A stretch of 64,000 nucleotides of DNA from CBDCGV01 sp965216955 (lineage in GTDB: Bacteria > Bacteroidota > Bacteroidia > Chitinophagales > JADIYW01). The translations under genes and the position numbers were made by a program. The notes beneath the pieces are model-generated. The model did no database searches. It was not told the origin of the DNA and saw nothing but the letters and a program-made list of their open reading frames with translations. Shown here one piece after another: positions 53,616-63,101 of this stretch. Where the stretch lies: contig CBDCGV010000011.1 in NCBI GenBank assembly GCA_965216955.1, forward strand, positions 1-64,000, read 5' to 3'. Position 1 is the stretch's first letter. Each line of letters begins with the position of its first letter.

Positions 53616-55463
53616 TTGATTGTTTCAACAAATAAATATCAAGCAAATTTTCTATTTCTTCTGGCTTTAACAGCCTTGATATTTTTAATTTATGGGCAAA
53701 CGTATAACTTCGGGCACAACCTAGATGACAATTTTGTTTATGATGCCATTCCGGAAACAAAATCAATTGCTGAAGGAGTTAAAACAATTTTTCAAAATAG
53801 ATATAATAAACTTGACTACAGACCTATCACTATACTAAGTTTTTATATTGAGGACTTAGCATTTAAAGGTTCTACACTAAACATAGCTCACAGTATCAAT
53901 GTCTTCCTATATCTTTTACTATGCTGTTTACTTTTTTATTTTCTTAAGTCTATACCCCTTAAAAACAAGAACGACAAGTACTATTTATTTATCGTAATTA
54001 TATTTCTATTTGCGGCACATCCTATTCATGCAAATGTTGTTTCAAGCCTAAAAAGTAGAGACAACATACTCAGTATGATTTTTTTGACAACATCGCTTAT
54101 TTTTTTGACAAAAGCATTCTCTAAACAGAACTACAAATCCTTTGCTTTTATTTTAATTTCTATTGCCTTGACACTTATTGGTACTTTGGCAAAAAAGGAT
54201 GCACTTGGGTATGTACTAATTGCTCCAATAACCATTTTCTATTTTTTCCCAAACAAAAGGAAATATGCATTGCTTTTTGCTTTAATAACATTTATCATTT
54301 TTGCTAATGAAAATGCGATTATTAATGCGCTTGCTCCTATTGACAAAGACGCTCCTAATGGAATTTTAAGATTTACAGAAAACCCTGAAATAGGAAATTC
54401 CCTATTCAAAAACATTATAACAGCACTATATACCAATCTACTATATTTAACACAACTTGCAATACCCAAAGGTTACTACTTTTATTTTGGATACAATCAA
54501 ATAGTTTTTCCTGAAGTTTTATCATTAAAAACAATTCTTTCGCTAATACTGTTTATAGGAACACTTACGATTGGATTTTACTATCGAAAAAAAAACAAGC
54601 TAATACTTTATGGAGTTCTCTTTTATTATTCAACAATATTTTACTGCTCTAATCTTATAATTCCTGTTGCTGGCATAGTTGCGGCAAGATATGCTTTCAT
54701 AGCAAGTTTTGGATTCTCGATATTCATTGTTGTACTTATAAACGAGTGGATAAAAAATAGCAGATTAAAATATGGGTTATTCTTTTTAATCATAAGTTTG
54801 TTTGCATACAAATCCTTTGAAAGAGTTCGTGTATGGAAAGACTTGGAAACGCTTGTGACACATGACATTCCATTTCTTAACCACTCCCATGAAGCCCAAC
54901 GAATAGCGGCAAGCACCTATTTAGAAATTGCAGACAAAAGTAAGGAGCTATCAAAAAAAGAAACATATTTAAACAAAGCAACAAAGCACATTCGGAGAGC
55001 TAATGAAATTTATGACAAGAATGCTGTCACGCATCAGATGGAGGGAATTATTCATTTCAAATCTAATGAACTTGATAGCGCTATTCAATCTCTTAAAAAA
55101 GCTTTAGAATTAGAAAATACAGCAAATTATAAAACGATAGAAATAATTGGCGATGCCTACTATTTGCGAAATGACTTTAAAGAAGCTAGAAAACACTATC
55201 AGGCTATATTAAAAGACATACCGTATCATCAAGAAATGATTAACAAAATATCGACAACTTATTACGATGAAAAAGACATTAATGCGCTAATTCAATTCAA
55301 CGACAGCTTAATTTCTTTACATCCAAATTTCCCGGCCCCGTATGAAAACCTGGGCTACCTAAACCTCCTTGAGGGTGATACTTTAACAGCTAAAAAATAC
55401 TTTCAAATAGCATTTAAAAATGGCCTTAAAAATGATGAGATAGAAAAGTTATTTGACTTTTAG
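53616..55463 (+). CDS. TMTC-like membrane glycosyltransferase with C-terminal TPR repeats
   Basis: 615 residues from TTG at 53616; an in-frame stop at 53598-53600 and the absence of an earlier Met support this. The N-terminal 400 residues hold about 9-11 membrane helices with the GT-C feature LDDNFVYD in the first loop and AAHPIHANVVSSLKSRDNIL (about 137-156), the wording typical of TMTC-type O-mannosyltransferases. The C-terminal 200 residues hold tetratricopeptide-like repeats (EGIIHFKSNELDSAIQSLKK, DAYYLRNDFKEARKHYQ, LNLLEGDTLTAKKYF). It may glycosylate exported proteins. It is divergent from the giant-protein operon and overlaps the end of recO by 15 bases. Confidence 0.8.
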   Translation: MIVSTNKYQANFLFLLALTALIFLIYGQTYNFGHNLDDNFVYDAIPETKSIAEGVKTIFQNRYNKLDYRPITILSFYIEDLAFKGSTLNIAHSINVFLYLLLCCLLFYFLKSIPLKNKNDKYYLFIVIIFLFAAHPIHANVVSSLKSRDNILSMIFLTTSLIFLTKAFSKQNYKSFAFILISIALTLIGTLAKKDALGYVLIAPITIFYFFPNKRKYALLFALITFIIFANENAIINALAPIDKDAPNGILRFTENPEIGNSLFKNIITALYTNLLYLTQLAIPKGYYFYFGYNQIVFPEVLSLKTILSLILFIGTLTIGFYYRKKNKLILYGVLFYYSTIFYCSNLIIPVAGIVAARYAFIASFGFSIFIVVLINEWIKNSRLKYGLFFLIISLFAYKSFERVRVWKDLETLVTHDIPFLNHSHEAQRIAASTYLEIADKSKELSKKETYLNKATKHIRRANEIYDKNAVTHQMEGIIHFKSNELDSAIQSLKKALELENTANYKTIEIIGDAYYLRNDFKEARKHYQAILKDIPYHQEMINKISTTYYDEKDINALIQFNDSLISLHPNFPAPYENLGYLNLLEGDTLTAKKYFQIAFKNGLKNDEIEKLFDF

Positions 55464-56162
55464 CATTTCTAGCACTCCTATGCTTTTTAATTCTCCAAAA
55501 TTTTCAACGTGACATCTAAAGTATTTTAACATACTTGATAAAACAAGTTTTCTAGATGTTCCATTCCAAGACTCCAAAGTCCCCTTTAATCTCATTTGTT
55601 GTAAATATTTTTTCACTAGACTAGACGTTTCACCATTTAACAAATTTGCGCCTATATTATTTTCCTTAAAAGCACCTTCTAATAAACTAAAATAAGATCC
55701 TTGTCCAATAGCAGGAGCAAATCCCATTAAATCTGAAATTTTGTACATCCAAATCAAAGGCAAATCAGGATTAACGTGTTCTTGTTCATCCAATTGTTGT
55801 AATTCATACTTTACAAAATCGTATAAATAAGGCATCTCTTGTTTCTCAATAACAATCTTGGAAACAACCTCTAAAAAAAATATGGCAACACTTCTTTTCT
55901 TTAAATCGAAAAAAAGATTCTGAAATTGAAATTGAAGCTTATATTCTTTTATTCTTTGAAGATTTCCTTGTTCTTTGAAGTATATGTCTAAATCTAAAAA
56001 ATGAATTGGTTGAATTATATTTCCACCACCTTTTTTTTGCTTCCGAACCCCTTTAATCATAAAGCTCAACAAGCCATGTTTTTTAGTAAAAATCTTTGAA
56101 ATGATACTCGAATCTGAGTATTTAATATTTTTTAAAACAATCCCTTCTGTCTTGTCTAACAT
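55449..56162 (-). CDS. recO: DNA repair protein RecO
   Basis: 237 residues. The N-terminal OB fold is plain (MLDKTEGIVLKNIKYSDSSI, IFTKKHGLLSFMIKGVRK, PIHFLDLDIYFKEQGNLQRI), followed by a helical C-terminal domain. The Cys zinc site of some RecO proteins is absent here (late residues read FAPAIGQGSYFSLLEG), as in other Bacteroidota RecO. It loads RecA with RecR onto SSB-coated DNA. It starts two bases after the porZ stop and so shares its transcript. Its 3' end overlaps the convergent TMTC-like gene. Confidence 0.9.
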   Translation of the reverse strand: MLDKTEGIVLKNIKYSDSSIISKIFTKKHGLLSFMIKGVRKQKKGGGNIIQPIHFLDLDIYFKEQGNLQRIKEYKLQFQFQNLFFDLKKRSVAIFFLEVVSKIVIEKQEMPYLYDFVKYELQQLDEQEHVNPDLPLIWMYKISDLMGFAPAIGQGSYFSLLEGAFKENNIGANLLNGETSSLVKKYLQQMRLKGTLESWNGTSRKLVLSSMLKYFRCHVENFGELKSIGVLEMLKVK

Positions 56163-56164
56163 TC

Positions 56165-58477
56165 TTAATTTACCAAGACCAACTTTGTTTTTGCCTTCTC
56201 CGTCCCATCTTCATTTGCTGCTAAAACATAATAAACTCCCGATTTTACACGCTCGCCATTTCCATTCACACCGTACCAGATGGCCTGTCCGCCAAGTGAA
56301 GCTCCCTCCCAAACTAAATAACCTGCAGCATCTAGAATTTTGACATTCCCATTGTTGGGAAGATTCCTTATCGCAATGGGACCACTGTATCCCGGTCGAA
56401 TAGGGTTAGGATAAACAAAAGGCTCTCCCGAGTTTTCTGTTGTAGTTGTAGCCTCACCTTTAAAACTTATAATTCCCTTAGAGGTACCAATGAATACATC
56501 ACCAGTATTTTCATCTGTTGCGACAGACTTGATTTGATTTGAAAGTAGCGGACTATTTTCTTCTGTAAACGAATGAATTGTTTCTAGCCCATCCTCTGAT
56601 TGCAAGAATATTCCATTGTTGGTTCCAATCCATTTTCTATTCCCAGGATCTACATGAATAGATGTAACCAACTCTCCTTCTAACAAATTATCACAAAAAT
56701 TAGACCCCTCATTCCGAGGTATACAAACTTGCTCAGGGTTACAAGCATTATTAATAACACTTAAAGGACAAAAAATTACTTCTACACCGTCTCTTGTACC
56801 TATCCAAATTTCTCCATCTTGATCATTGGTCATGCATAATATAGCATTACTGTTGAAACTGGTTACTCTTTTTACGGCATCATCAGAAAAGTCTTCTAAG
56901 GTATTATTAGTATTTAAAACAACCACGCCATTAGTTGAAGTAGAAAACCATATCTGCCCAAAATTATCTGCTAAGACTCCATTAACCAGACTCCCTTTCA
57001 AACTATTTATAATGCTATTTCTATGGCTTGATAAATTGAAGTAGCTCCCATCAGGTTTACGACAAATGATGGGTACATTAGAATAAGCATTTGATATCCA
57101 AATATTCCCATTTACATCTGTTGACATGCCTGTAACTCTAAGGTTTCCAGAAAAGTTGGTATTAGCTTCTATTCTATTTGTAATGGTATTAGAGATTACA
57201 TCTAACTCAAGAAGTGCATTCCCGTGTGAGCCTAAAAGCAATTTATTTCCATTAGGAATAGGCTCTAAAACTGCTATATCCGTTAAACCTTCTAACGCTG
57301 GTATAGTAGATGCATCTAAAACCGACCAGTTATAATCTTTAACTTTAAAAACTGCTGCTTCTTCATGGTTAATATTCCAATCAAAATCAATCGAAGATCC
57401 CGCAGCATAAACATGTTCGTTGAAAAAAGTCATTTCATTTATCGAAGCCGTTGTGGGTGCATTAGGTTTATAACTAGTTATAAAATTAAAATTTGCATCC
57501 AATTTCACCAATCCATTCACAAAGTCAGCCACCCAAATATTTCCAAAATCATCATATTCTATTCCAAAGGGTTGTGAAATATTTGAGCTATTGTTCACAG
57601 TTCTAATTAAAATGCCATTATTGTTCAATGCAACTATTGAAAACTCTTCAAAAACGTTATTCTCGAATCGTTGTAAAACCAATAAAAGTTCAGTTCCAAC
57701 TCCATTGGCATCAACAATTTCCCAACCAGATTGTGTAAAGGAGAATTCCCAATTAATTCCAATAAAACTATGAAGAGTTTCTTTTGAGGATATGTAAATT
57801 TTATTTCCAAACGAGGCAATGTGGGTATATGGAGTGTTGGGATCAATAAAACTCATATTGTCATTAAAATGTTGCCAATTATTAATACTTGAAAGATTAT
57901 TCCCTTCAAAAACACCCCAACGAACTCCTTTGTCAGTAGCCGCAAATATTGCTGTATCATTAACATATACATCATTGACCTTAAGATTTGAATTCCCATC
58001 CCCTATTAAATATGTTTCATCTATCTCATTATTAAGCAGATCCACTTTAACAACTCCGAATCCTGTAGAAAGCCATGCCACACCATTATTTGCTGATACA
58101 TTATAGATGGTTTTATCCGTGAAAAGCACTTTATCTTTTATATCAGGAATATTGATTATTCTATTATTTTTAATGATATCAATATTCCCACTTTGATAGG
58201 TAATAACAAGAATCCCATTTACTTTATCAAAGTCAATTCCTGTTATATCAGAAGAAGACAACCCCGTTGCCTTCGTATATCTACTAATAAACTGCTCTTC
58301 AACATCTACAGAGAATAGATTATACTCACTTGATCCATATATTTTATCCCCTGCATTTACGATATCGGTAATTGCTCTAAAGGGCTGATGAACCCTCCAG
58401 TCGCCTATAGCTCCAGATTGCGCTTTGACGACCAATGACGATAGTATAAAAACAAATATGGCTAATTGCTGAAGCAT
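56165..58477 (-). CDS. porZ: PorZ-like T9SS protein with beta-propellers
   Basis: 770 residues, close to the 776 of Porphyromonas PorZ. A signal peptide (MLQQLAIFVFILSSLVVKAQ) precedes a typical PorZ start (GDWRVHQPFRAITDIVNAGD), two seven-bladed propellers built of two-component-regulator-propeller blades (EYDDFGNIWVADFVNGLVKL, DVNGNIWISNAYS, DNFGQIWFSTSTNGVVVL, DQDGEIWIGTRDG), and a C-terminal sorting-like domain (VYPNPIRPGYSGPIAIRNLP). PorZ delivers the lipopolysaccharide used to anchor T9SS cargo. It is transcribed ahead of recO. A generic two-component-regulator propeller protein is the alternative. Confidence 0.85.
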   Translation of the reverse strand: MLQQLAIFVFILSSLVVKAQSGAIGDWRVHQPFRAITDIVNAGDKIYGSSEYNLFSVDVEEQFISRYTKATGLSSSDITGIDFDKVNGILVITYQSGNIDIIKNNRIINIPDIKDKVLFTDKTIYNVSANNGVAWLSTGFGVVKVDLLNNEIDETYLIGDGNSNLKVNDVYVNDTAIFAATDKGVRWGVFEGNNLSSINNWQHFNDNMSFIDPNTPYTHIASFGNKIYISSKETLHSFIGINWEFSFTQSGWEIVDANGVGTELLLVLQRFENNVFEEFSIVALNNNGILIRTVNNSSNISQPFGIEYDDFGNIWVADFVNGLVKLDANFNFITSYKPNAPTTASINEMTFFNEHVYAAGSSIDFDWNINHEEAAVFKVKDYNWSVLDASTIPALEGLTDIAVLEPIPNGNKLLLGSHGNALLELDVISNTITNRIEANTNFSGNLRVTGMSTDVNGNIWISNAYSNVPIICRKPDGSYFNLSSHRNSIINSLKGSLVNGVLADNFGQIWFSTSTNGVVVLNTNNTLEDFSDDAVKRVTSFNSNAILCMTNDQDGEIWIGTRDGVEVIFCPLSVINNACNPEQVCIPRNEGSNFCDNLLEGELVTSIHVDPGNRKWIGTNNGIFLQSEDGLETIHSFTEENSPLLSNQIKSVATDENTGDVFIGTSKGIISFKGEATTTTENSGEPFVYPNPIRPGYSGPIAIRNLPNNGNVKILDAAGYLVWEGASLGGQAIWYGVNGNGERVKSGVYYVLAANEDGTEKAKTKLVLVN

Positions 58478-58592
58478 TTTGCAAAACTATGAAATATGAA
58501 CGTCTATTAGGTTGTTTAGTTGCATATTACTACTAAGAAAACCTATTAAGGATAAAACTTTATGTTTTAGACAGCATAACACAAACAATTAT

Positions 58593-58600
58593 TACTTTTG
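58593..58600 (+). promoter_or_regulatory. Bacteroidota -7 box upstream of ileS
   Basis: TACTTTTG matches TAnnTTTG perfectly and lies 39 bases before the GTG at 58640. No clean TTTG is seen 19 bases upstream, so confidence is limited. Confidence 0.4.
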
Positions 58601-58639
58601 CATTTTATTTAGAAAATTCTACACGAATAAGATTAAAAG

Positions 58640-61600
58640 GTGAAATATACCAACGCCATAAAACAATTTGATCATCAAACTATTGAAGCCGAAATACTCG
58701 CTTTTTGGGAAGCTGAAAATATCTTTGAGAAAAGTATTACTTCTCGTGAAGAAGGAAAAGAATTTGTTTTCTTTGAAGGGCCTCCTTCTGCAAATGGCCT
58801 TCCGGGCATTCATCATGTGATGGCTAGAACCATTAAAGATTTGTTTTGCAGATACAAAACTTTAAAAGGGTTTAAAGTAAAAAGAAAGGCAGGTTGGGAT
58901 ACACACGGGCTCCCTGTAGAACTTGGTGTTGAAAAAGAGCTAGGTATCACCAAAGAGGATATAGGCAAAAAAATCTCGGTTGAAGACTATAACAAAGCCT
59001 GTAGATCTGCAGTGATGAAATATACGGATGTATGGAATGATCTCACCCAAAAAGTAGGGTATTGGGTAGACATGGATGACCCGTATATTACTTACGAAAA
59101 TAAATATATCGAATCTGTATGGTGGCTATTGCAAAACCTATATAATCAAGGTTTGCTGTACAAAGGATATACCATACAACCCTACTCTCCTAAAGCAGGT
59201 ACCGGCTTATCCTCCCATGAGCTAAATATGCCAGGCACCTATAAAGATGTGACTGACACTACCGTAGTTGCTCAATTCAAAGCCAAATCAAATGACCTAT
59301 TACCAGAAAACACTTATTTTCTTGCATGGACCACCACCCCATGGACTTTACCATCAAATACAGCGTTAACCGTCGGGCCTAAAATCATGTACTCCCTAGT
59401 TAAAACTTTCAATCAATACACTTTTGAACCAGTTCAATTGATTATCGGAAAACCACTAATTCAAAAACAATTTACCGGAAAATATTTTCAAGTGGAAGAT
59501 GAGCAAAAGCTCAATGCTTTTTCAAAAGGTGATAAAAAAATCCCTTTTCTTATTGAAAAAGATTTTTCTGGTGTTGATTTAGAAGGTATTGAATATGAAC
59601 AACTCCTTCCATATGCGCTACCATATTATGATGCCGACAAAGCTTTTAAAGTAATTACTGGAGATTTTGTTACCACCGAAGATGGTACTGGAATTGTTCA
59701 TACAGCCCCTACCTTTGGTGCAGATGATGCAAAAGTGGCTAAAGATGCTGGGGTGCCTCCTCTTTTAGTAATGGATGAACATGACAATCCTGTTCCATTA
59801 GTAGATCTTCAAGGGAGATTTAGGCCTGAAATGAAAGAACTTGCAGGAAAGTATGTTAAAAATGAGTACTATATTAAAGATAGTCCTGACCGTTCTGTTG
59901 ATGTTGAAATTGCCATCAAATTAAAGGAAGAGAATAAAGCATTTAAAGTAGAAAAATACGTGCACAATTATCCTCATTGCTGGCGCACTGACAAACCTGT
60001 TTTATATTATCCTTTGGATTCGTGGTTTGTAAAAGTGACTGATCGTAAAGATCAAATGGTTCAACTAAACAAAACTATAAATTGGAAACCTAAAAGTACC
60101 GGTGAAGGAAGGTTTGGAAATTGGCTAGAAAATGCAAATGACTGGAATTTATCTAGATCTAGATACTGGGGCATACCAATTCCTATTTGGCGTACTGAAG
60201 ATGGGAAAGAAGAAATCTGCATTGGCTCAGTAAGAGAATTAAAAGAAGCTTGCGAAAAATCAATCGCCGCAGGATTTATGACTTCAAGTCCTTTAGCAGA
60301 TTTCGACCCTGCTAATATGTCTGAAGATAACTATAATACTTTCGATTTACATAAAAATTATGTTGATGAAATTATCTTGGTTTCAAGTACAGGCCAACCT
60401 ATGAAACGTGAAGCAGATCTAATTGATGTTTGGTTTGATTCTGGCTCAATGCCTTATGCGCAGTGGCATTATCCCTTTGAAAATAAAGCATTAATAGATA
60501 ATAATGAGGCCTTCCCTGCAGACTTTATTGCCGAAGGTGTGGATCAAACCAGAGGATGGTTTTATACATTGCATGCCATAGGAACAATGTGCTTCAATTC
60601 TATTGCTTATAAAAATGTAGTCTCCAATGGGTTGGTTTTAGATAAAAATGGGAATAAAATGTCTAAACGATTAGGCAATGCCATAGACCCATTTACTACA
60701 CTAGAAGAATATGGCGCTGATGCAACGCGATGGTATATGTTATCCAATGCCCAACCGTGGGACAATTTGAAGTTTGACCTTGCGGGAATACAGGAAGTTA
60801 GACGTAAACTTTTTGGAACATTATTCAACACCTATTCTTTTTTTGCGTTATATGCTAATATAGACGGATTCGATAATTCTGAAATATCCATTCCACTTAA
60901 TGAAAGACAAGAAATTGATAGATGGATATTGTCTCTATTAAATAGCCTCATTCAAGATGTTGACAGTAGTTATGCAGATTATGAACCGACTAAAGCTGCA
61001 AGACTTATTCAATCTTTTGTTTTAGACCATCTCAGCAATTGGTATGTTCGGTTGTGTAGAAGGAGATATTGGAAATCTGCAAAAAACAGAGCAGGAGAAA
61101 AAGACAAACTTGCTGCTTATCAAACGCTTTATACCTGTTTAAAAACCATTAGCATCTTGATGTCTCCTTTAGCTCCTTTTTATGCAGACTATTTATTCCG
61201 TTGTTTAACCAATGATAAAAAAACTTCGGTTCACTTGGCCAATTTTCCAGATGTTGATCAACAAGCAATTGATAAAGATCTAGAAGAGCGTATGGATATT
61301 GCCCAAAAAATTTCCTCCCTCATTTTATCTCTTAGAAAAGGAGAAAATATAAAGGTTAGACAACCTTTGCAAAAAGTTTTAATTCCAATATTAGATGAAG
61401 GCTACAAAAAGCAAGTCGAAAAGGTTGCTGGCCTAATAAAATCAGAGGTGAATGTTAAAGATATTGACTACGTAACAGATACATCAGGCATTATTAAAAG
61501 AAAAGCAAAGCCAAATTTTAAACTTCTAGGAAGAAAGCTGGGTAAAAAGATGAAAATTGCAGCAAATGCAATTCAAAACCTCTCGCAAAGCGATATAAAC

Positions 61601-62017
61601 CAATTAATGCGAATTGGTGAATTGGAACTCACCTTAGAAGATGAATGTTATCCTTTGCAACTATCGGAAGTAGAAATTATGTCTGAAGATATTGAAGGGT
61701 GGCTAGTCGCCAATCATGGTGCTATTACAGTGGCATTAGATATAAATATAAATGAAACACTAAGAAATGAAGGCAATGCTCGCGAACTAGTTAATAGAAT
61801 ACAAAAAGAACGAAAGGAAAAAGATTTTAATGTAACTGATAAAATAAAAATAAGTATTGAGCCCAATGAAATGCTCAAAAAGGCTGTAGAAATTCACTCA
61901 GAGTACATTAATACAGAAACCTTAGCTACTGAAATTTCATTTAATAACTCAAACATGAATGGCACTCAATTTGAAATAAATGGGGAAGCAGTAATGGTAG
62001 AAATTACTAAAATCTAA
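58640..62017 (+). CDS. ileS: Isoleucyl-tRNA synthetase
   Basis: 1,125 residues from GTG at 58640, the usual size for Bacteroidota IleS. The class I motifs are a HIGH-type GIHH (in NGLPGIHHVMARTIKDL, about 55) and KMSKR (about 673). The editing domain contains LAWTTTPWTLPSN (about 230). A C-terminal anticodon-binding region follows (about 760-930), with a further 190-residue extension. It charges tRNA-Ile and proofreads valine. dksA follows after four bases and lspA directly after that, forming the operon ileS-dksA-lspA. Confidence 0.97.
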   Translation: MKYTNAIKQFDHQTIEAEILAFWEAENIFEKSITSREEGKEFVFFEGPPSANGLPGIHHVMARTIKDLFCRYKTLKGFKVKRKAGWDTHGLPVELGVEKELGITKEDIGKKISVEDYNKACRSAVMKYTDVWNDLTQKVGYWVDMDDPYITYENKYIESVWWLLQNLYNQGLLYKGYTIQPYSPKAGTGLSSHELNMPGTYKDVTDTTVVAQFKAKSNDLLPENTYFLAWTTTPWTLPSNTALTVGPKIMYSLVKTFNQYTFEPVQLIIGKPLIQKQFTGKYFQVEDEQKLNAFSKGDKKIPFLIEKDFSGVDLEGIEYEQLLPYALPYYDADKAFKVITGDFVTTEDGTGIVHTAPTFGADDAKVAKDAGVPPLLVMDEHDNPVPLVDLQGRFRPEMKELAGKYVKNEYYIKDSPDRSVDVEIAIKLKEENKAFKVEKYVHNYPHCWRTDKPVLYYPLDSWFVKVTDRKDQMVQLNKTINWKPKSTGEGRFGNWLENANDWNLSRSRYWGIPIPIWRTEDGKEEICIGSVRELKEACEKSIAAGFMTSSPLADFDPANMSEDNYNTFDLHKNYVDEIILVSSTGQPMKREADLIDVWFDSGSMPYAQWHYPFENKALIDNNEAFPADFIAEGVDQTRGWFYTLHAIGTMCFNSIAYKNVVSNGLVLDKNGNKMSKRLGNAIDPFTTLEEYGADATRWYMLSNAQPWDNLKFDLAGIQEVRRKLFGTLFNTYSFFALYANIDGFDNSEISIPLNERQEIDRWILSLLNSLIQDVDSSYADYEPTKAARLIQSFVLDHLSNWYVRLCRRRYWKSAKNRAGEKDKLAAYQTLYTCLKTISILMSPLAPFYADYLFRCLTNDKKTSVHLANFPDVDQQAIDKDLEERMDIAQKISSLILSLRKGENIKVRQPLQKVLIPILDEGYKKQVEKVAGLIKSEVNVKDIDYVTDTSGIIKRKAKPNFKLLGRKLGKKMKIAANAIQNLSQSDINQLMRIGELELTLEDECYPLQLSEVEIMSEDIEGWLVANHGAITVALDININETLRNEGNARELVNRIQKERKEKDFNVTDKIKISIEPNEMLKKAVEIHSEYINTETLATEISFNNSNMNGTQFEINGEAVMVEITKI

Positions 62018-62021
62018 AATT

Positions 62022-62393
62022 ATGGGAAAGACAGACAAAACAAGATACAGTGACAAAGAACTGGAAGAGTTCAAGATACTTATCCATAAAAAAATGGATG
62101 AAGCAAAAAAAGAACTAGAATATTATCAAGAACAGATTAAGCATGAATCTAACGACAGCAAGTTTGGAGGTTTAGAAGATGGGGCGCTTACCCTAGAACG
62201 AGAAAGTTTAAATCAAATGGCCTCTCGACAAATTAAATTTATTCAACATTTAGAAAATGCATTGATAAGAATAGAAAATAAGACTTATGGCATTTGTAGA
62301 GAAACAGGAGAATTAATTTCTAAGGAAAGATTAAATGCCGTTCCACATGCTACTTTAAGTATTGGTGCAAAAAAAGCTCAAAGAAAAAAATAA
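62022..62393 (+). CDS. TraR/DksA-family regulator lacking most zinc-finger cysteines
   Basis: 123 residues. A coiled-coil N-terminal half (LEEFKILIHKKMDEAKKELE) leads to the DksA C-terminal module (NKTYGICRETGELISKERLN). Only one of the four zinc-binding Cys remains (GIC); the others are replaced (RETG, HATL), a state shared by the Bacteroidota proteins of this group. It should bind the secondary channel of RNA polymerase and may cooperate with (p)ppGpp, but loss of the zinc site makes the exact role uncertain. It lies between ileS and lspA. Confidence 0.85.
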   Translation: MGKTDKTRYSDKELEEFKILIHKKMDEAKKELEYYQEQIKHESNDSKFGGLEDGALTLERESLNQMASRQIKFIQHLENALIRIENKTYGICRETGELISKERLNAVPHATLSIGAKKAQRKK

Positions 62394-63005
62394 TTGAAGA
62401 GGTCTACTTTGGTTGCGATTACAGTATTGGTCGTTTTAGTTATTGACCAATGTCTTAAGTTTTGGATTAAACTCAATTTTGAGTTGGGTGATGAAATGAA
62501 GCTATTTGGGAATTGGGGAATGTTTCATTTCATCGAAAACAAAGGCATGGCCTATGGAATTGAAATAGGCAAAGGAAGTTTCGGAAAATTATTACTTACA
62601 TTTTTCAGAATTTTTGCGGTTGGAGGCATTGTTTGGTTTATTAATAAACTAATTAAAGAACAAGCGCATAAGGCTTTTATTTTTGCAATGGCACTAATTC
62701 TGGCAGGAGCTATCGGCAATATTATTGACAGTCTTTTCTATGGACTTATTTTTGACCACAGTTACGGCCAAGTGGCTACATTATTTCCGGAAGGCGGTGG
62801 TTATGGTAAAATTTTTCAAGGACGTGTGGTTGATATGTTTTATTTTCCAATGATTAAAAGCTATTGGCCAGATTGGGTGCCTTTTGTTGGAGGCAAATAT
62901 TTTGAATTTTTCAGACCCATTTTTAATGTTGCTGATTCAGCAATTACAACTGGAGTTTTTATTATTTTAATTTTTCAAAGAAAGTTTTTTCCAAACGAAG
63001 CATAA
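62394..63005 (+). CDS. lspA: Lipoprotein signal peptidase
   Basis: 203 residues from TTG at 62394, which follows the dksA stop with no gap. Four membrane helices are evident. The aspartyl protease pair is in AGAIGNIIDSLFYG (Asp about 112) and FNVADSAITTG (Asp about 181), with FKLNFELGDE- and NKGMAYGI-like loops around the site. It is longer than the 160-170 of E. coli because of a loop insertion (about 125-150), which is common in Bacteroidota. It removes signal peptides from prolipoproteins such as those at 12683, 37852 and 42880. Confidence 0.95.
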   Translation: MKRSTLVAITVLVVLVIDQCLKFWIKLNFELGDEMKLFGNWGMFHFIENKGMAYGIEIGKGSFGKLLLTFFRIFAVGGIVWFINKLIKEQAHKAFIFAMALILAGAIGNIIDSLFYGLIFDHSYGQVATLFPEGGGYGKIFQGRVVDMFYFPMIKSYWPDWVPFVGGKYFEFFRPIFNVADSAITTGVFIILIFQRKFFPNEA

Positions 63006-63080
63006 CGCTCTTTTAGAAAATCATAAGTAATCTAATAAGCGAAACTACTTCTTTCACTATTCTTTTTTCTCATATTTCAG

Positions 63081-63088
63081 TAGTTTTG
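63081..63088 (+). promoter_or_regulatory. Bacteroidota -7 box upstream of the esterase gene
   Basis: TAGTTTTG matches TAnnTTTG perfectly and ends 13 bases before the ATG at 63102. A 7-base arm AGTAGTT that overlaps it is inverted as AACTACT about 29 bases upstream. No good -33 TTTG is present. Confidence 0.4.
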
Positions 63089-63101
63089 AGCAAAGAGAAA
63101 C

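Noticed and set aside
58478..58639. tRNA or small RNA gene between porZ and ileS
   Set aside because: No cloverleaf or stable long fold was found; only a -7 box and a short imperfect inverted repeat.
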